NCBI GenBank assembly: GCA_014904845.1
Contig: MU119365.1
Location: 60,227 to 124,226, forward strand
Length of the DNA: 64,000 bases
Direction: 5' to 3'
Source of the DNA: Acephala macrosclerotiorum
Taxonomy: Eukaryota > Ascomycota > Leotiomycetes > Helotiales > Mollisiaceae
The notes under the pieces are model-generated. The model worked only from the letters and a program-made list of their open reading frames with translations, made no database searches and was not told the origin of the DNA. This document shows positions 1-12,641 of the stretch, piece after piece. Made by a program: the position numbers and the translations under genes. Position 1 is the stretch's first letter; every line of letters starts with the position of its first letter.

Positions 1-3000
1 TGCAACGCCTTTACAATTGTGGAGAATTATCTCGCACATTGTCTTGAGTAGTTGGTCCACTTGTAAAACACTTGAGATGACCAGAGAGCTCTCGAGTATG
101 GATGTCAGATCCAACATATGGAGGGCTTCACCCGTATCAGCAAGCGCAGCGCTTTCTTGCCACATACTGATTCTGTAGTCTCTCTTGTTAATCATAGAAT
201 CTAGAACTGGTAGATCGTCATGTTCGAAGCCGGCAATGTCTGGTCGCATGATTCCCAGGTCTTCATAGGGTTCTGTTTGGATACCCACTTCCACATTTGA
301 ATGACTGGATCTGACTTCTTGAAAGAATGCATGGTGCTGCTGCTCAATGTGGCTTGCCACTCCCGTGGCGCCGAGTTGTCGGTACAAATGAATGGCTTCA
401 TCGAACGTCATCCTGGCCAATCTTCGGGACCCAATGCGGATAAGGTGACTACCTAAAAGGCTGTTGGCAAGCGCCTCTTCGAAGCCAAAGTTGTATTTCG
501 AGGCGTGGTCTATGGCCTCTTCATAGAATCGGAGTGCAGCTATGTGATCATTTTCCATCTCCGCAATCTGAGCAGCGAGTATTTTTGACCAAGCCAGATA
601 GTTTACTTCTGTCACTGCTTGCCACTGCTCTATTCGCTTCTTAAAGTATTTGATGAGCATAGCAAGACCTCCTATCTCTTCCACGAGTCCCACCTCGAGA
701 GACCGGCCACCGATGTCAGAGGAGAGCTGAGGAGATTGGCTACGATACGCCGGATCGAGTTGTTCCTCCACCCTGGACCATATCGAACCGGCGAGTGATA
801 GGGCATGAAAGAACATGAGGAATCGAGTGTTGCGTGCGGACCATATGGCATTGATTTTCTTTAGGCATGAATTCCCCATCGCTACGGCGCTCGAAAAGTG
901 GCCATACAAAAACAAAGGAGCGATTTCGATGCTCTCGTAGAGCATCAGAGGCCGATCCGAATTCTTGACTGTGCTCTTCAGCCAAGCTTTGTAGTTTGCA
1001 GAGTTGTGTTGTTCGTCACTCATGACACCAAGATCCGGGTCTTTTGTATGAGTCTTTCCCTGCAGGGCTCGACAAACCTGGCGAATAGAGATGAGCATTG
1101 TTCCTCCAGGCGTGTCCAGGTGCCAATTGGGAATGTCCTGGCAAGCATAAGTACAGAATGATCCCAGTTCTGATAGATTCTCAGAAGCAAAGAACTTCAG
1201 GCTGCCGACAAGGCCAAAGTTGAGGATGGTAGCTATTCGGTCGCCTGCTTGTATGGCGAACTCAAGAGCACCTTCTAACTGTCCAATCAGGTCATGTAAC
1301 GGACTTTGAAAATGACCCAGGAAAGCTGGGTAAATGGTACCTCCCCTACCAATTGTATACGGATCTTTCCAACGTTCCATCAATGCAAGGGCTATGTTCC
1401 CGCAGTCATCCGCGAAGTTGATCATATTGTGTCTCGAGACAGCTATTAGAGACAGCTGCAAAAATCCCATACCGGCTTGTGGAAAGCTGCCAGAGTCGAG
1501 ATACGTGCTGATCATAATCAAGGTCATTTGATAAAAAGTCAGAGTGTCCGACCAGAACGCAGCACTTGTAGCTTCCACAAGGACAGCCCCGATGGCGGCG
1601 AGATTCGAGTCCTCTTCTGGTGAGGTTTTCTTGACCAGAGAGGCTGCATCCATAGACTGTATCTTTTGACAGAGGCGCTTGAACTCAGCATCGCATTTCG
1701 GAAACGATGTATTCTCATCAACTGGGACATTCAGAGCTAGAAGGCACTTCTTCAACGCTTCAAAAGCGCTTGTTGAATCTCCTTCCTGCGCAAATGATCG
1801 AGACTGAAGAATCCATGCAGGGGCTTTGTCGACCGCGGTCCGAGCATTGGCGGAAACCTCCTGTAACAGGCGTCGCGCCTCTTCGTATTGGCCACTGTAA
1901 AGGTAGCATTCAGCTGCCAATGTATGAACCGCCAGTGTCTCCTCATATGATGCGTCGTCTATATCATCATTCCACATGTCATTCTGCAATAAAAGAATAC
2001 AACTAGCGTATGCTCTGACGGACGCGGACCTGACGCCACTTTCACATGCAATACTTGCGTGATCAGATAGCAACTTTCGATACGGTTGTCTATAAGGAAC
2101 AGATGTCCGTATTATGGAGGTAGATTCGCAAACAGAATAGGCTGCGACATCGCAATAGTTTTCGTCAGCAGGATAATAATGGAGGATGGTTTGCGCCAAG
2201 ATGAAATGCATTATTTTTCTGTCTTCGATCCGGAGTGACGCAGCCGCTTCCGTATATCTATCATGAGCAAAGCGAAAGACGTCGTCGTCTGAAGTTGGTA
2301 CAATTATATAAGCTTGTATGACGGCTTGAAGGCCTTTCACTGCATCTTGTTCCGAATGAAATAGCTTTAGAGGAGTGAAATCGCCATTCAAAAGTCGCTG
2401 AATCAGCTGAAAATCGAATGTTGAACCTAACATCGAAGCCCAAGCGAGGATTGATTTTGAAGCTGCGGGTAGTTCGACTATGAGGTTTGTGACAAGACCT
2501 TCGCGGAGAGCCTCGTCGAATTGCTCTTCCTTGAATTGCTCGAATAGGCGGTCGAGATCAAATAACCAACAACCGTTGCGGAAGTCATACCATATGCCTT
2601 TCTTGCGATAGCAAGCATTAAGCATCTCCTTGACATAAAAGGGGTTCCCCGCTGTCTTGGAACGGATAATGGTGCCCAGAGAGAGGACCTCAGATTTGGG
2701 ACGACGCAGGGTGGCGGCGACGTATTCTACGGTCTGTTCCTCAGTGAGCGGCTTAAGAATAATTTGCGTGATCTCTATATCCTTAGGTTTATGATGTCCT
2801 GAGCCATGGTGAGCGTGATCCAATGGTCTGTCGAATTTAGGACGAGTACCTTCGTTGTAGGTAAGAGCTAACGCCCGCGTGATTGCATCGGAAAGCGCGT
2901 CTTTTGATTTGAAGGCGAGTATGATTACCATTTTGACTTTGGAAGAAATCATCTGCGAGACTAATTCTGCCGAATCTTCGTCTGCGAGATGTACGTCATC

Positions 3001-5332
3001 AAGGCACAAACACACAAATCTGTAGTGGGCGAATATTCGTATGATGTCCATGAATGTGGTTGACAAGGAAATAGATTGCGTAGATGAACCGGCACGCAGG
3101 AAATTATGTGTGCTTTGAGCACCTACCTTCCCGGGAAGGCTGCCGTGAGAACTTGTGCTCCCAGGTGATGAATCACGTCGTTTGAATCCGGTCCCGAGGC
3201 TTCTATTGAAACCTTTCGGGGACTTGATAGCATGATTTGATGCTCGGGTTGCAACCTCGGGTTCAAGAAGGAACTGCGGAAGCCCTAGCAGCTTGTGAAG
3301 AATGGACCATACGGGAGCAACACGTCTTTTGATGGCCTGATGGAAATCTGGATCTATGTCGCTTTCGGAGAAGACCTGTTGAAATAAAGTTGATAGCACT
3401 TTGATAATAGCATCGAATGGCTTGCTGTCAGTCTTCGGGTCGAATCTTGCGCTGGCAAAGCAGCCTCGTTGCCGTGCTTCGACCTGCACTGACTGGATGA
3501 GGCGAGACTTGCCAAGGCCAGCAGCTCCCTCGATCGATATGACTGCACATCGGCCCCCTGTACGGTGTCGCAGATTATTGCGATTGACAAACAAGCTTCC
3601 AGTGCCGTCCGAGCCTGATATCGATCCTTCGACCTCGCCATTCATGACCACCCCAAGACTTGGAGAGGGGAGTGTCGAGATGTTCCTCTGAGAATGCTTT
3701 GGCTCGAAATCTGGGTTGGGACTCAATCTGTCAATTGAGTCGTGTTGCGAGTGTGCTGGGGATCTCTGTTTAGCGGTATTGGCCTGGTATGCCTTGTGAT
3801 CCCCAAGCGTGACATCGGACCGCGAAACTGAGTTTGTTCTCCCATCTGTCGAACTTCCGTTTTCCTCCTTCATGAAGAAGTCTCCTATCGTGGAGCTCTT
3901 GTCAACGCTGGTGGAGTTGTCCTCGATTAATCGGGAGAGTTGCCTAGATCCATAATTGTCTAGTCTTTGGGTAGCTGGTCGTAATCTAAAAGCTAGATCA
4001 ATGGCCATGACAATGGTATCATGCTCGGCATTCCTGCCAACCATAGCCTGTGGGAGGATAAAAGAAGGAGAAACATCTTTCGTAGCGATTTCAAAGTCCA
4101 GGAGCCGCGAGGATTCCCCAGCGCTTAACAGCTTGCGAACCTCAACAAGATCATGCCGTAGCCCGCTCACTGAATGGTATCGTTCCCAGACTGTTTTCGT
4201 TGTCGCTTTCTGTATGATTCGACCAATAGCCTCAGGAATGTCTAGTCGGATATTTGATACGAGAGGAAGTTGTTGTCCCAAAACCGCTTGTATGATATCC
4301 ATCGGAGTCTCTCCGTCAAATGCTCGTTTTTGCAATAAGATAGTCCAAAATAGCACACCGAGAGAGAAGATATCTGTCCGACTATCCGGCTCGAGAGGCA
4401 TGCGACCAGTCTGTTCGGGGCTCATAAAAGACAGTTTTGTCTTCGCGCCGAGCTCTTTAGACATTGTTGACCAGCCATTACTGGTGAGACCTTCCTCGAA
4501 TTTCCGGAGACGACCGGGACCAAGATTGATCAGAATCACCCTGCCCGTCTCTTTATGCATATGGAACGCATCCCCTCTGATTTCTCCATGAACAATCTGC
4601 TGGCCATGTAGGGCTTCGATGCACTCTGCTGCTCCAACAGCAAAATCCAGAAAGGTCCGCAGCGATACAGACTCGGGTTCAAAGAGCTCGTTTCTTCGAC
4701 CATGAATGTGCCCTCCGTCCAACTGAAAATATGCAGGACCATTATCGACGATTTTTGACAAGTAATTCAGCCCAGGATCCTCGTAGATACAAACAACCAC
4801 TGGCAGACTGTCATGATCTCCAGGTTCGCTGGGCAATCTCAATTTATCAAGAGGTCTAGCAACATGGCGTCCATTCGGATCCACAGTTGATACCAATGTC
4901 CTGCAGATGTGATATGCCCGCTCATCCCGAAGCACATGGCAGGAGATTCGAGCAACGACAGCTATATCGCGTCTGCCATCGCTGCTGGCGTCCTTGCTGC
5001 TATCGCCCGAGTCCTGTCGGGTCCTACTTGGACGCTTCCAAGTGTATTGTGGCCGCGTAGAGTCTGCTGCAGGAGAGGTTGGGAGGGAGGAATTCGGGCT
5101 GTTGTTTGCTCCACCGAGCTTCGTACCAAAGACGTGCCTAGCCAACCGTCAGGATCAGAGACAATGCGTGACACGAATCAACGTACCATATATCAAAACT
5201 TGTGTGGAAGGGTGTTCTCGAGTCATCCCAAGTATATCCAGGAAGCTGTCGCAGTCTGTTCAGCAGATTTGGTGGAGGATCTTGGCGCGATCGCGCGCTA
5301 TCCATGATGGCGGGCCCGGAAGTTTGGCTCAA
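1..5332 (-). CDS. Group X fungal hybrid histidine kinase (Mak/Phk type), 3' end outside window
   Basis: CDS is complement(<1..5137, 5187..5332), about 1761 residues in the window, open with no stop in the lines checked. The intron 5138-5186 (49 nt) has a GTACGT donor and a CTGAC branch site and restores the frame. Order: N-terminal kinase-like domain (about residues 60-400; activation-segment motif SPEQTGRM near 288), Ser-rich linker, AAA-type ATPase with Walker A GAAGLGKS at 586-593 and Walker B LCLDDVH near 759-765, long helical TPR-like region, then the start of a GAF domain near 1720, where the window ends. In this family GAF is followed by HisKA, HATPase and receiver domains, which should lie upstream of base 1. 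The kinase-like domain looks degenerate: the HRD position reads HGE (232-234) and DFG reads NLG (253-255), so it may be a pseudokinase. Fission yeast relatives (Mak2/Mak3) sense peroxide. Start at 5332 is the first ATG of an open 5' exon. Family call is secure; the sensed signal is inferred. Confidence 0.93.
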
Positions 5333-5701
5333 ATTAACCTCAATCCTAACTCCTCCTGCTCCCTCCTGCTTTCATCTCCAGTGTCGTAATAATACATAAC
5401 ATACCAATGCGGTCCAGAAAGTGTCCCGGGCTCATCCAGACATCTGATCAATTCAAGACGTTGTCATACAGTATCGGAAGTTGGCACACCATCCTGCGAA
5501 TGAGGGGTCCCTGTTCAATGCCCTTGTTAGGCCTAGATCAGCCGCACAACAGCAGCAGGATCAATAATTGATCACAAATTTCAGCCACAGCGTCGTTATC
5601 TAAGATGCTTGCATTACCGCACTGTGGCGTAATACTTCTCCTCGACCTCATCTTGGATTATAACGACGATAACGAAGCTCTTCAAGGGAGACTTCACCAC
5701 C
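5333..5701. promoter_or_regulatory. Shared divergent promoter of the histidine kinase and peroxiredoxin genes
   Basis: Only 369 bp separate the two start codons, so the genes probably share a bidirectional promoter. A stress-element-like AGGGG lies at 5503-5507. I saw no TTAGTAA or TTACTAA Yap1-type site. No gene or repeat is evident here. Confidence 0.5.
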
Positions 5702-6627
5702 ATGGCCGATGAACCCAGAGCACCTCCGTATGCCTATCCCACAGACACACACCTATCAAGGTCACGAACATATGTCTAACTTCGCCACGTATATAGACTT
5801 CGTCTAGGCTCTCTCGCCCCCAACTTCAAAGCAGAGACAACTGCCGGATTCATCGATTTTCATGAGTGGATTGGCAACAAGTGGGCCATCCTCTTCTCCC
5901 ATCCCGAAGATTATACGCCAGTTTGCACGACCGAACTTGCAGCTCTGGCAAAGTATGAGCCCGAGTTTGTCAAACGCGGGGTCAAGTTGATCGGGCTCTC
6001 TGCAAACTCTGTTGAGACTCGTGAGTCTATGTTTCTCTGGCCTCCTCTGCACTTAGTACTTCCTCATCGCCCCGATCATTGGACCTTCTACGCGAAATAA
6101 AAAAAACAAGGCTTACGATATAAAGATGGCGGATGGATCAATGATATCGATGAAATTGCTGGATCCACACTTTCATTCCCCATAATCGGGGACAAAGACA
6201 GACAAATCGCCTTTGCCTACGACATGTAACCACTTCCTACTTTATCTTTTCGGATAGCTCACTGATATGAAATATCAGGCTCGATCACCAGGATACCACA
6301 AACGTAGACTCCAGAGGAATTGCCTTTACTATCCGCTCTGTCTTCATCATCGACCCCTCCAAGACTATCCGTCTCATTCTCGCTTATCCCGCCTCAACAG
6401 GACGCAACACAGCAGAATTACTTCGAGCAATTGATTCGCTGCAAGCATCTGACAAGTACCGAATCACCACTCCTGTGAATTGGACTCCAGGAGAAGATGT
6501 CATAATCCACCCGAGTGTGAGCAACGAGGAAGCCAAGACTAGGTTCCCCGACTTTAGAATTGTCAAGCCTTACTTGCGATACACGCCTTTGTCCAAGGAG
6601 GCTGTCCTTGCTGCGAGAGTGTCCTAG
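5702..6627 (+). CDS. 1-Cys peroxiredoxin (Prx6 / yeast Prx1 type)
   Basis: CDS join(5702..5727, 5797..6020, 6126..6225, 6279..6627), 232 aa; all four exons keep phase. The peroxidatic Cys is C52 in PEDYTPVCTTE, the family signature, and no second resolving Cys context is seen. The C-terminal half has RSVFIIDPSKTIRL, PASTGRN and PVNWTPGEDV, which marks the Prx6/Prx1 subfamily rather than typical 2-Cys enzymes. These proteins reduce hydrogen peroxide and lipid or organic peroxides at the expense of thiols, in cytosol or mitochondria; no clear N-terminal targeting peptide is visible. The gene is head-to-head with a kinase of a class that senses peroxide in fission yeast, which suggests co-regulation in oxidative stress (inference). 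Confidence 0.95.
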
Positions 6628-7200
6628 ATCGATGAGGACGTTGCATAATCTGGACTTCTGAATCGTCCGTTGCGTTTGCAAGGACCGACTCTCGTTTAAT
6701 GATGAACGATGAACACTGATAATGACTTGCCATATACAAATGTACCATATATATGGGATATCCTCTTGACTGGGAAATTGCGAGGAGAGAAATAAATGTA
6801 TGTTGTTGCTATTCCGGCTTAAGGTTCAGCTGAGCCACACTTCCCGGCTCCACCCCCTTTTTCGTTAGCATGTGTTCCGAAGAAGCCGGCCGGACCTTTC
6901 GCGTTTCACAGTCGTCCGGCACTTGCTGTCATTTACATGAAAGGAACGCTACTGTGCTTTCTCACTTTTTCCTACCTGCACTGTTATCTAAAATTCTCAC
7001 GAAATTGAGCCATTTTATCGTTTGAAATTGTGGCTGGTGGTGTGGCTTGACGACACCCTTCCGAGCAAGAGAACGCGGCATAATCAACAGATATTCAAGT
7101 TTTCTATACGCTTAATGAGCCATACATCCGAAAATTTGCATATCTTTCTCTTCTGGTAGTTAGGGATCTGATATTATGTCCGTGGTCAACCAAGCAGCTG
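6628..7200. other. Intergenic: peroxiredoxin 3' region and regulator promoter
   Basis: About 570 bp of ordinary composition between two plus-strand genes. No additional reading frame with recognisable content, repeat or RNA gene was seen. An upstream ATG at 7176 could extend the regulator only if a weak GTCTGT donor were used. Confidence 0.5.
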
Positions 7201-10023
7201 ATGCGATGGAAGCGTCACCACAGCATCGTCTGTAAGCCATGAATTTCATGCCCCCAGCTAACACTAACTTTCAGTAGGAGCATCTTGCGATTCATGCAGG
7301 CGTATGAAGGTATGATATGTCAGACGAGAAGTTCCATTTCCCATCCCCTTGTAGTCACACAAAACAGGTAAAATGCAAGTGGGATCATGAAACAAGCTGC
7401 AATCGATGCACCTTTCGTCGAATAGAATGCATCGTTACGCAAAGACCAAAGAGGCAGCGAGAGAAGAAGAAGTATGCACATCCCAAAAAAACTAATTTCC
7501 CTATCCTAATGCATTTCAGGGAGACATATCTTGCAAAAGTTGAAGAGCGGTTACAACGTATGGAAAGAGCAATGGCCAAATCGGGACTTGAACTCAATGG
7601 AGACACCTTGCGACGTACATCTGATGAAATCAACCATCAAGGAGGCATCCAAGACAAGCTATCAATGCTCAAAATCAGCAGTAAAGGCAGGACTGCATTC
7701 GTTGGTAAGTGCACAAACTCTTTCGAAGTCATCGAAGTACTCACGTGACACATGACAGGTTCTTCCTCTGGCTTCTCAATCTTCTCTCCACAGGGGCTCC
7801 GTTGGATCACCGAGACTACTGGAAATACGGAGTTTGAGACTGCTATAAACAAAATCACTTGCATCCCGGAAGCCGTAGGAGGCATATTCGACCACTCAAT
7901 GTGGTACACCTTAGCGGATCACGAGCGGGAGCCCCTTCCTCCCCTAGATTTTGCACAAGTGCTGATCCAAAGTGAGGCAATCTATCCAGCTTACTTTTTC
8001 ATCACTAATAGCAACCCATAGACTTCTTCGAGGGATGGAATCGCACGGCACCACTCTACGACAAAGAAACATTTCTGGCCCGTTTTGCCCAAAAATATCC
8101 TGTTACCTATTCCGAGGACATCGGATGGTATGCTTCCCTAAATGTCGTCTTTGCAATAGGCTGGATGCTATATGTCCACCAATCGAACGATCATCACCAT
8201 TTCTTTCGAAAGATTGACAACGTCAACGAACAGAAGGACCAGAAGTGGTGGAAATGGTTTCGAAATGCATGCAGTACTTTCATCGATTTGCAGTTCAGAG
8301 AAGGAACTTTACTCGCCGTCCAAGCTATGATCGGGATGGTATGATTGCCCAATGAAAGCAGAGCGTGCTAATCCAAGGCAGACTGTCATGCTACAAGCAC
8401 TTCCGGATCCATTTCCACCTTCCATTATGATCGCTTCTGCGTTACGAGTTGCACAGTCGATAGGCTTGCATCGAAATCTCCGAGATGGATTCGGCCTATC
8501 ACCCGCTGAGATGGAAGAAAGATGCAACGTCTTCTGGATTGCCGTCGTGATAGAAAGAAGAATCATCCATCGCTCTGGTCGCCCCTCAGCAATTCACGAA
8601 GGCGACATAGGCGTCCACCTCCCACGGGAAGAAGTACCTTTACAGGAGCTCGCCAGTCAGCCTGAAAGGTTCAAGACGGTCCGACCCATGGCGACACTGG
8701 CACTTCTCCAAGGGCGAATATACAACAAACTATACTCTGCCAAATCACTCACCAAATCAAAGCTGGAGCGCCTTCGGTGGGTTGGTATTTTAGACGAAGA
8801 GCTGCAATATTGGAAAGAGTCGTTGCCAGCTGAGATTAGGCCCGGCCATAATCTCAAGTGTCATCAGAAGAATATCCTTCCTGTTCTGGCGATGCAATTC
8901 GGGTATTTCGACGCTCTCAGTACACTGCACCGAGTCTCTTTGCCATACAGCTCGTGGGGCAAAGAGGAATTTCCCGCCGGTTCCGGAGCAGATGATTTGG
9001 GTCTGAATCCCAGGGTGTTTGCAAGCGGAGCGATCCGAGTTGGTGCTGCTAGAAATGTCATCGACTTGCTCAGAGTGTGCGACTCGTTGTTGGACATCGA
9101 GCGCAATGTGACACGGTAAGGAATAGTCAACCCTCATAATTTTGTTTATTCGCTCATATTAAATCGATAGGATATTCCTCGATTACTATCCTCTCACGGC
9201 TTCACTCGTTCTCTTCGCAAATATCCTTCAAAATCCTCATGATCCACAGGCTTTGTCAGATCTCGAATTAATGAGGAGTGTAACGACGTTCCTTTGCGAC
9301 TTCCTAGACGACAAGGCTGCATTGGAGAGTAGCATTATCATCAAGACATTTCTCGAAGTGAACAATGTCGCGGCTCAGCACGTGAGCGCCGCCCGGGAGA
9401 AAGCCCAGCAGGGCTCTAAGAGAGGTCGGGAAAGTGCCATCTTGACGCCGAGTGAGGCCGCAAAGGTTGCAGACATGAGAGCGAGAGTCGAGTCCGTGAC
9501 CCCAGGAACCGAATCACCATATGGGACAACTTCTCCTTTCTCATCCAACTCTACCCCACACTCCGCCACACCTACTCCTCAGAGTCTTCATCTGGAAACA
9601 TTGGTGGCTTCATCGTCCAGCATGTCACAGTCTCCTTTCATTCCAAACACCAGTTCTCAAGATCATCAAAATCCAGTCTTCCAACAGCAACATTCGGCTC
9701 ACTTGTATGGGAACGATCCATTTCCCAACCTCAACCTCGCGGATATGGCAGATCCAGAGGACTCGGTGATGCTGCTTGACAATTGTTGGTTCTTCCCAAT
9801 GACGAGTCCAAGTATCAACCCGAATATAAATAGTTGGCCAGGCATGCATCTCGACGATAATGGGAACGTCTGGGATGGAAGTGCCTTTCATAATTTAGAT
9901 CCGCTGCCCGTGGACAGCCAGGCCAGGCCCAACGATGAATTCATGGACATGGAGTACAGGAATCACGGGGGTGAAGGCACTGGATACGGTAACCTCGGAA
10001 CCACAACATCATCTGGACAATGA
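7201..10023 (+). CDS. Zn2Cys6 transcription factor with fungal_trans middle domain
   Basis: CDS join(7201..7231, 7275..7309, 7368..7471, 7520..7704, 7759..7971, 8022..8338, 8382..9115, 9171..10023), 823 aa, with all phases consistent. The zinc cluster follows C-x2-C-x6-C-x7-C-x2-C-x6-C (C15, C18, C25, C33, C36, C43), with a basic linker and a short coiled coil (YLAKVEERLQRMERAM) for dimerisation. The middle-homology domain is recognised by RVAQSIGLHRNLRDG and the following EMEERCNVFWIA. The C-terminus is Ser/Thr/Pro/Gln-rich and may be the activation region. The start at 7201 gives phase 1 at a good donor (T|GTAAGC); the upstream in-frame-looking ATG at 7176 would need a poor donor. It ends 75 bp from the convergent MFS gene and is the likely pathway regulator of the genes to 16 kb (inference). 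Confidence 0.9.
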
Positions 10024-10098
10024 ATTCAACATCTCAACGCTAAACAACTGTCGCCCGCTCAAAATGTCCTCGGTGATCATGGACGTTATACTAGATCT

Positions 10099-12004
10099 TC
10101 AAGCAAGCTGCTGCTCCCTAACCCTCCCATCCTCCAACGCGCTCTCACCATGCTCACCCACCACCGGTTTCACGCCCTTCAAAAAGCACGCCGCAACCCC
10201 ATTTGCAGCCACCAAACACGCAACCGCAGTCCAAACATATTTCCACGCCCGCTCACTCTCCGCCACCAAAACCGGTGCATGCATATTTGCCACTAATTCG
10301 GGGCCAACGTAAGAGGCGTATTTGTTATTGTAGATTGCGGTGAAGATCGTTATTCCGATGATTCCGCCGAGGGCACGGCAGGAGATGGAGACTGTTGCAG
10401 CGGTGCCAATTAGGAATGAGGGGATGGAGAGGCCGAGTGCGACGACGGGAATTGTGGTCGTGACTGCTGTGCCAATGCCGAAGAGGGCTGAGAAGGCGTA
10501 GGCCCAGTTTAATCTTTGGGAGTTTACGAGAGCCATGAGTCCTGTAATTTATTAGGGAAGGGTGGAACAAGGAGGAGGGAGAATCTTACGGTGAAGAGAC
10601 TGCACCAAAATAGAGCGGCAATGAGCATGATTCTGTATGATCTCGTTGAAGCCGTAATCCACCCTACGGGAATACATCCGAATGTTAAGGTAATAAGGTA
10701 TGGAGATAGTATGACTGCGATTCTGACAGCGTTTTGCGAGAAGAGGTCGAATATCTGTTGTGCGTACAGGGCATTGACTCCTAGTAGGAGCATGCTATCG
10801 ATGGTGCAGACGAAGAGTAAAATCGGGAGATTCATAGTCTGGAACAATCGGTGGTCCATAATACCCTCGTTAACAACAAAAGTCTCGTAAAGTCCGAAGA
10901 TGACGAGGCCAATACAACCCATAACCAAAGTAGCGATGACCCGCCCGGAATCCCAGGCATAAGTGCTTCCTCCCCAGGTAATACCAATAATTAAGGACGC
11001 GAAAGAGCCTGACATGAGAAGAATACCGATATAATCGACACCGGAAGCGGTCTCCTTTAGAACGTGGTGACGCCGCAAGACCGGCGAAGGCGGAAAGTAT
11101 GTGAGCGCAATGGACAACGCAGTGACACCATAGATGATGCCATTGAAGTAATACGCCCATCTTCATCCTCCAGCACCACCAACATTATCTCGGACGAAAG
11201 CCGCTGCGAGGAGGGTACCGAGGGTGACGAAGGCGCTGGCGAGTGCCTGAGAGAACTCCATAGCCCATGGACGTAGCTTATTTGGCATGATCTCTTGGAT
11301 GCACGAGATCGATACGATCTACCACAGTAAATAAATATTCCAAGCAAGGGTGGCGGGCATTGTGACTTACACAACCAGCATTTGCGATTCCAGTGAGGAT
11401 ATTTCCGCCGAAGATGTGAGTAATCCGGTTGGCAGATCCAGAGATCACTGAACTGACAACACCAAGCAGAGCCCCGCCGACGAGAAACCATTTCTTTCCA
11501 AGACGATCACTAAGGGATCCCTGTTTCTGTCAGATGCGAAGTCCAAGACTAGGCAGAACATTCTTACGAAGATAGGGCCCATAGCCAAAATGACAAGGAA
11601 GTTTCCATTCGCAATCCATGATGCTAGAGCGGCGTCCGCTGGAGATTTTGCAACAGTTGCTACCTGAAACTTGATGGTAGTGTTCGTCTATACGTGCAAG
11701 CCAGCTTTTATCTTCTCAAACATTGTGAGGGGTTGTCAAGGAGTCGTACCGTATTTGAAAGAGCCGCACAAACATTGCCCATCGACAAAGTCAAAAGAGC
11801 TAGCATTGTTCGCCATCCTAGCTGATAGGGTGTCTGAGGCTCATCTTCGTTGGCTGCCAGGTCCTCGAGTGTATGGTGCTTGTGATGGCGTTGCTCCACT
11901 TCCTCTACCTGGGAGATCTCAGGCTTTGTCTCTTCCATCTTCTGTTCGTGGAGGTCCCAATCCGGGGTGTATCTGGAAGGAGTCGAACGAGCTGCCTGCA
12001 ACAA
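10099..12004 (-). pseudogene. MFS efflux transporter (TRI12-like), disabled
   Basis: Exons complement(10099..10541, 10590..11318, 11371..11520, 11568..11687, 11750..12004). Reading spans a 14-TM-type drug/toxin pump: GPIFGSLSDRLGKKW (loop 2-3 motif), NILTGIANAG, LRPWAMEFSQALASA, and a C-terminal half with PVVALGLSIPSFLIGTAATV. Such pumps export small metabolites across the plasma membrane. Two lesions are visible. First, TGA at 11163-11165 replaces the Trp expected in the conserved GGWRW context just before AYYFNG. Second, the last intron (10542-10589) joins phases 0 and 2, so reading stops after five codons; one extra G at the ACC|GTAAG junction would repair it. A weak alternative donor (A|GTCTCT) could rescue the second lesion but not the first. 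Sequencing error at one base is possible; two lesions favour real decay. Confidence 0.82.
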
Positions 12005-12641
12005 CCACGTGAAAAGAGATCACTGTGGAGTGATTCGAGATAGCAGGGTCCAGCTACCATTAAGTAGGAATCCTAGCGAACAAGGGGGTGCGTCCCCAGA
12101 TACTGGGAGTGGGGATAGATGCTCCATCGCTGAAGCGTGGTTTGGAGTGCGAGTACGAGCTTGGGAAAACGTGGACGGTAGATTGTCGAGCTCTCATGCC
12201 GATCTACAATAGCTCTTCATTTTACTATAAGTGCCAGCAGTACATATTCAACATTGATTTAGCCTCAGGGGACCCTATGGCCTTGACTGCGCCTGGTGTT
12301 AGCGAGTGGTCAGGAGAGTACCTTGCAGTCCACATCCATCCACTCCCCGACCACACGAACACCTCCAATACCCCGCAACCACAGCTCAACCTATGGCACT
12401 CCAATATAACCATGCTACTTAGACCATGCCACTTAGGGATACTCGAGCGGCCATATCACTATGACCGATGCACGCCCGTTCGGAATAAGCCTTCGCGCCG
12501 CCGGTGCTTCGATGCGCCCAGGCTTGTCAGCGCTGATGCTAGCTAGCCAGTAGATCCAGATACACGGGGCGGAGTCTAACACTGATCATAGACGGCAGAT
12601 ACGCTGGAAGATGGTGTATTCAGAATATGGCCTCTATTAGA
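12005..12641. other. Intergenic between MFS pseudogene and SDR gene
   Basis: About 640 bp upstream of the MFS relic and downstream of the SDR gene. Short open frames on the plus strand show no protein-like content or splice pattern. I see no supported feature. Confidence 0.5.

Noticed and set aside
12088..12546. Plus-strand open frame of about 152 codons
   Set aside because: No motifs, no start context, lies between two well-defined minus-strand genes; composition looks non-coding.
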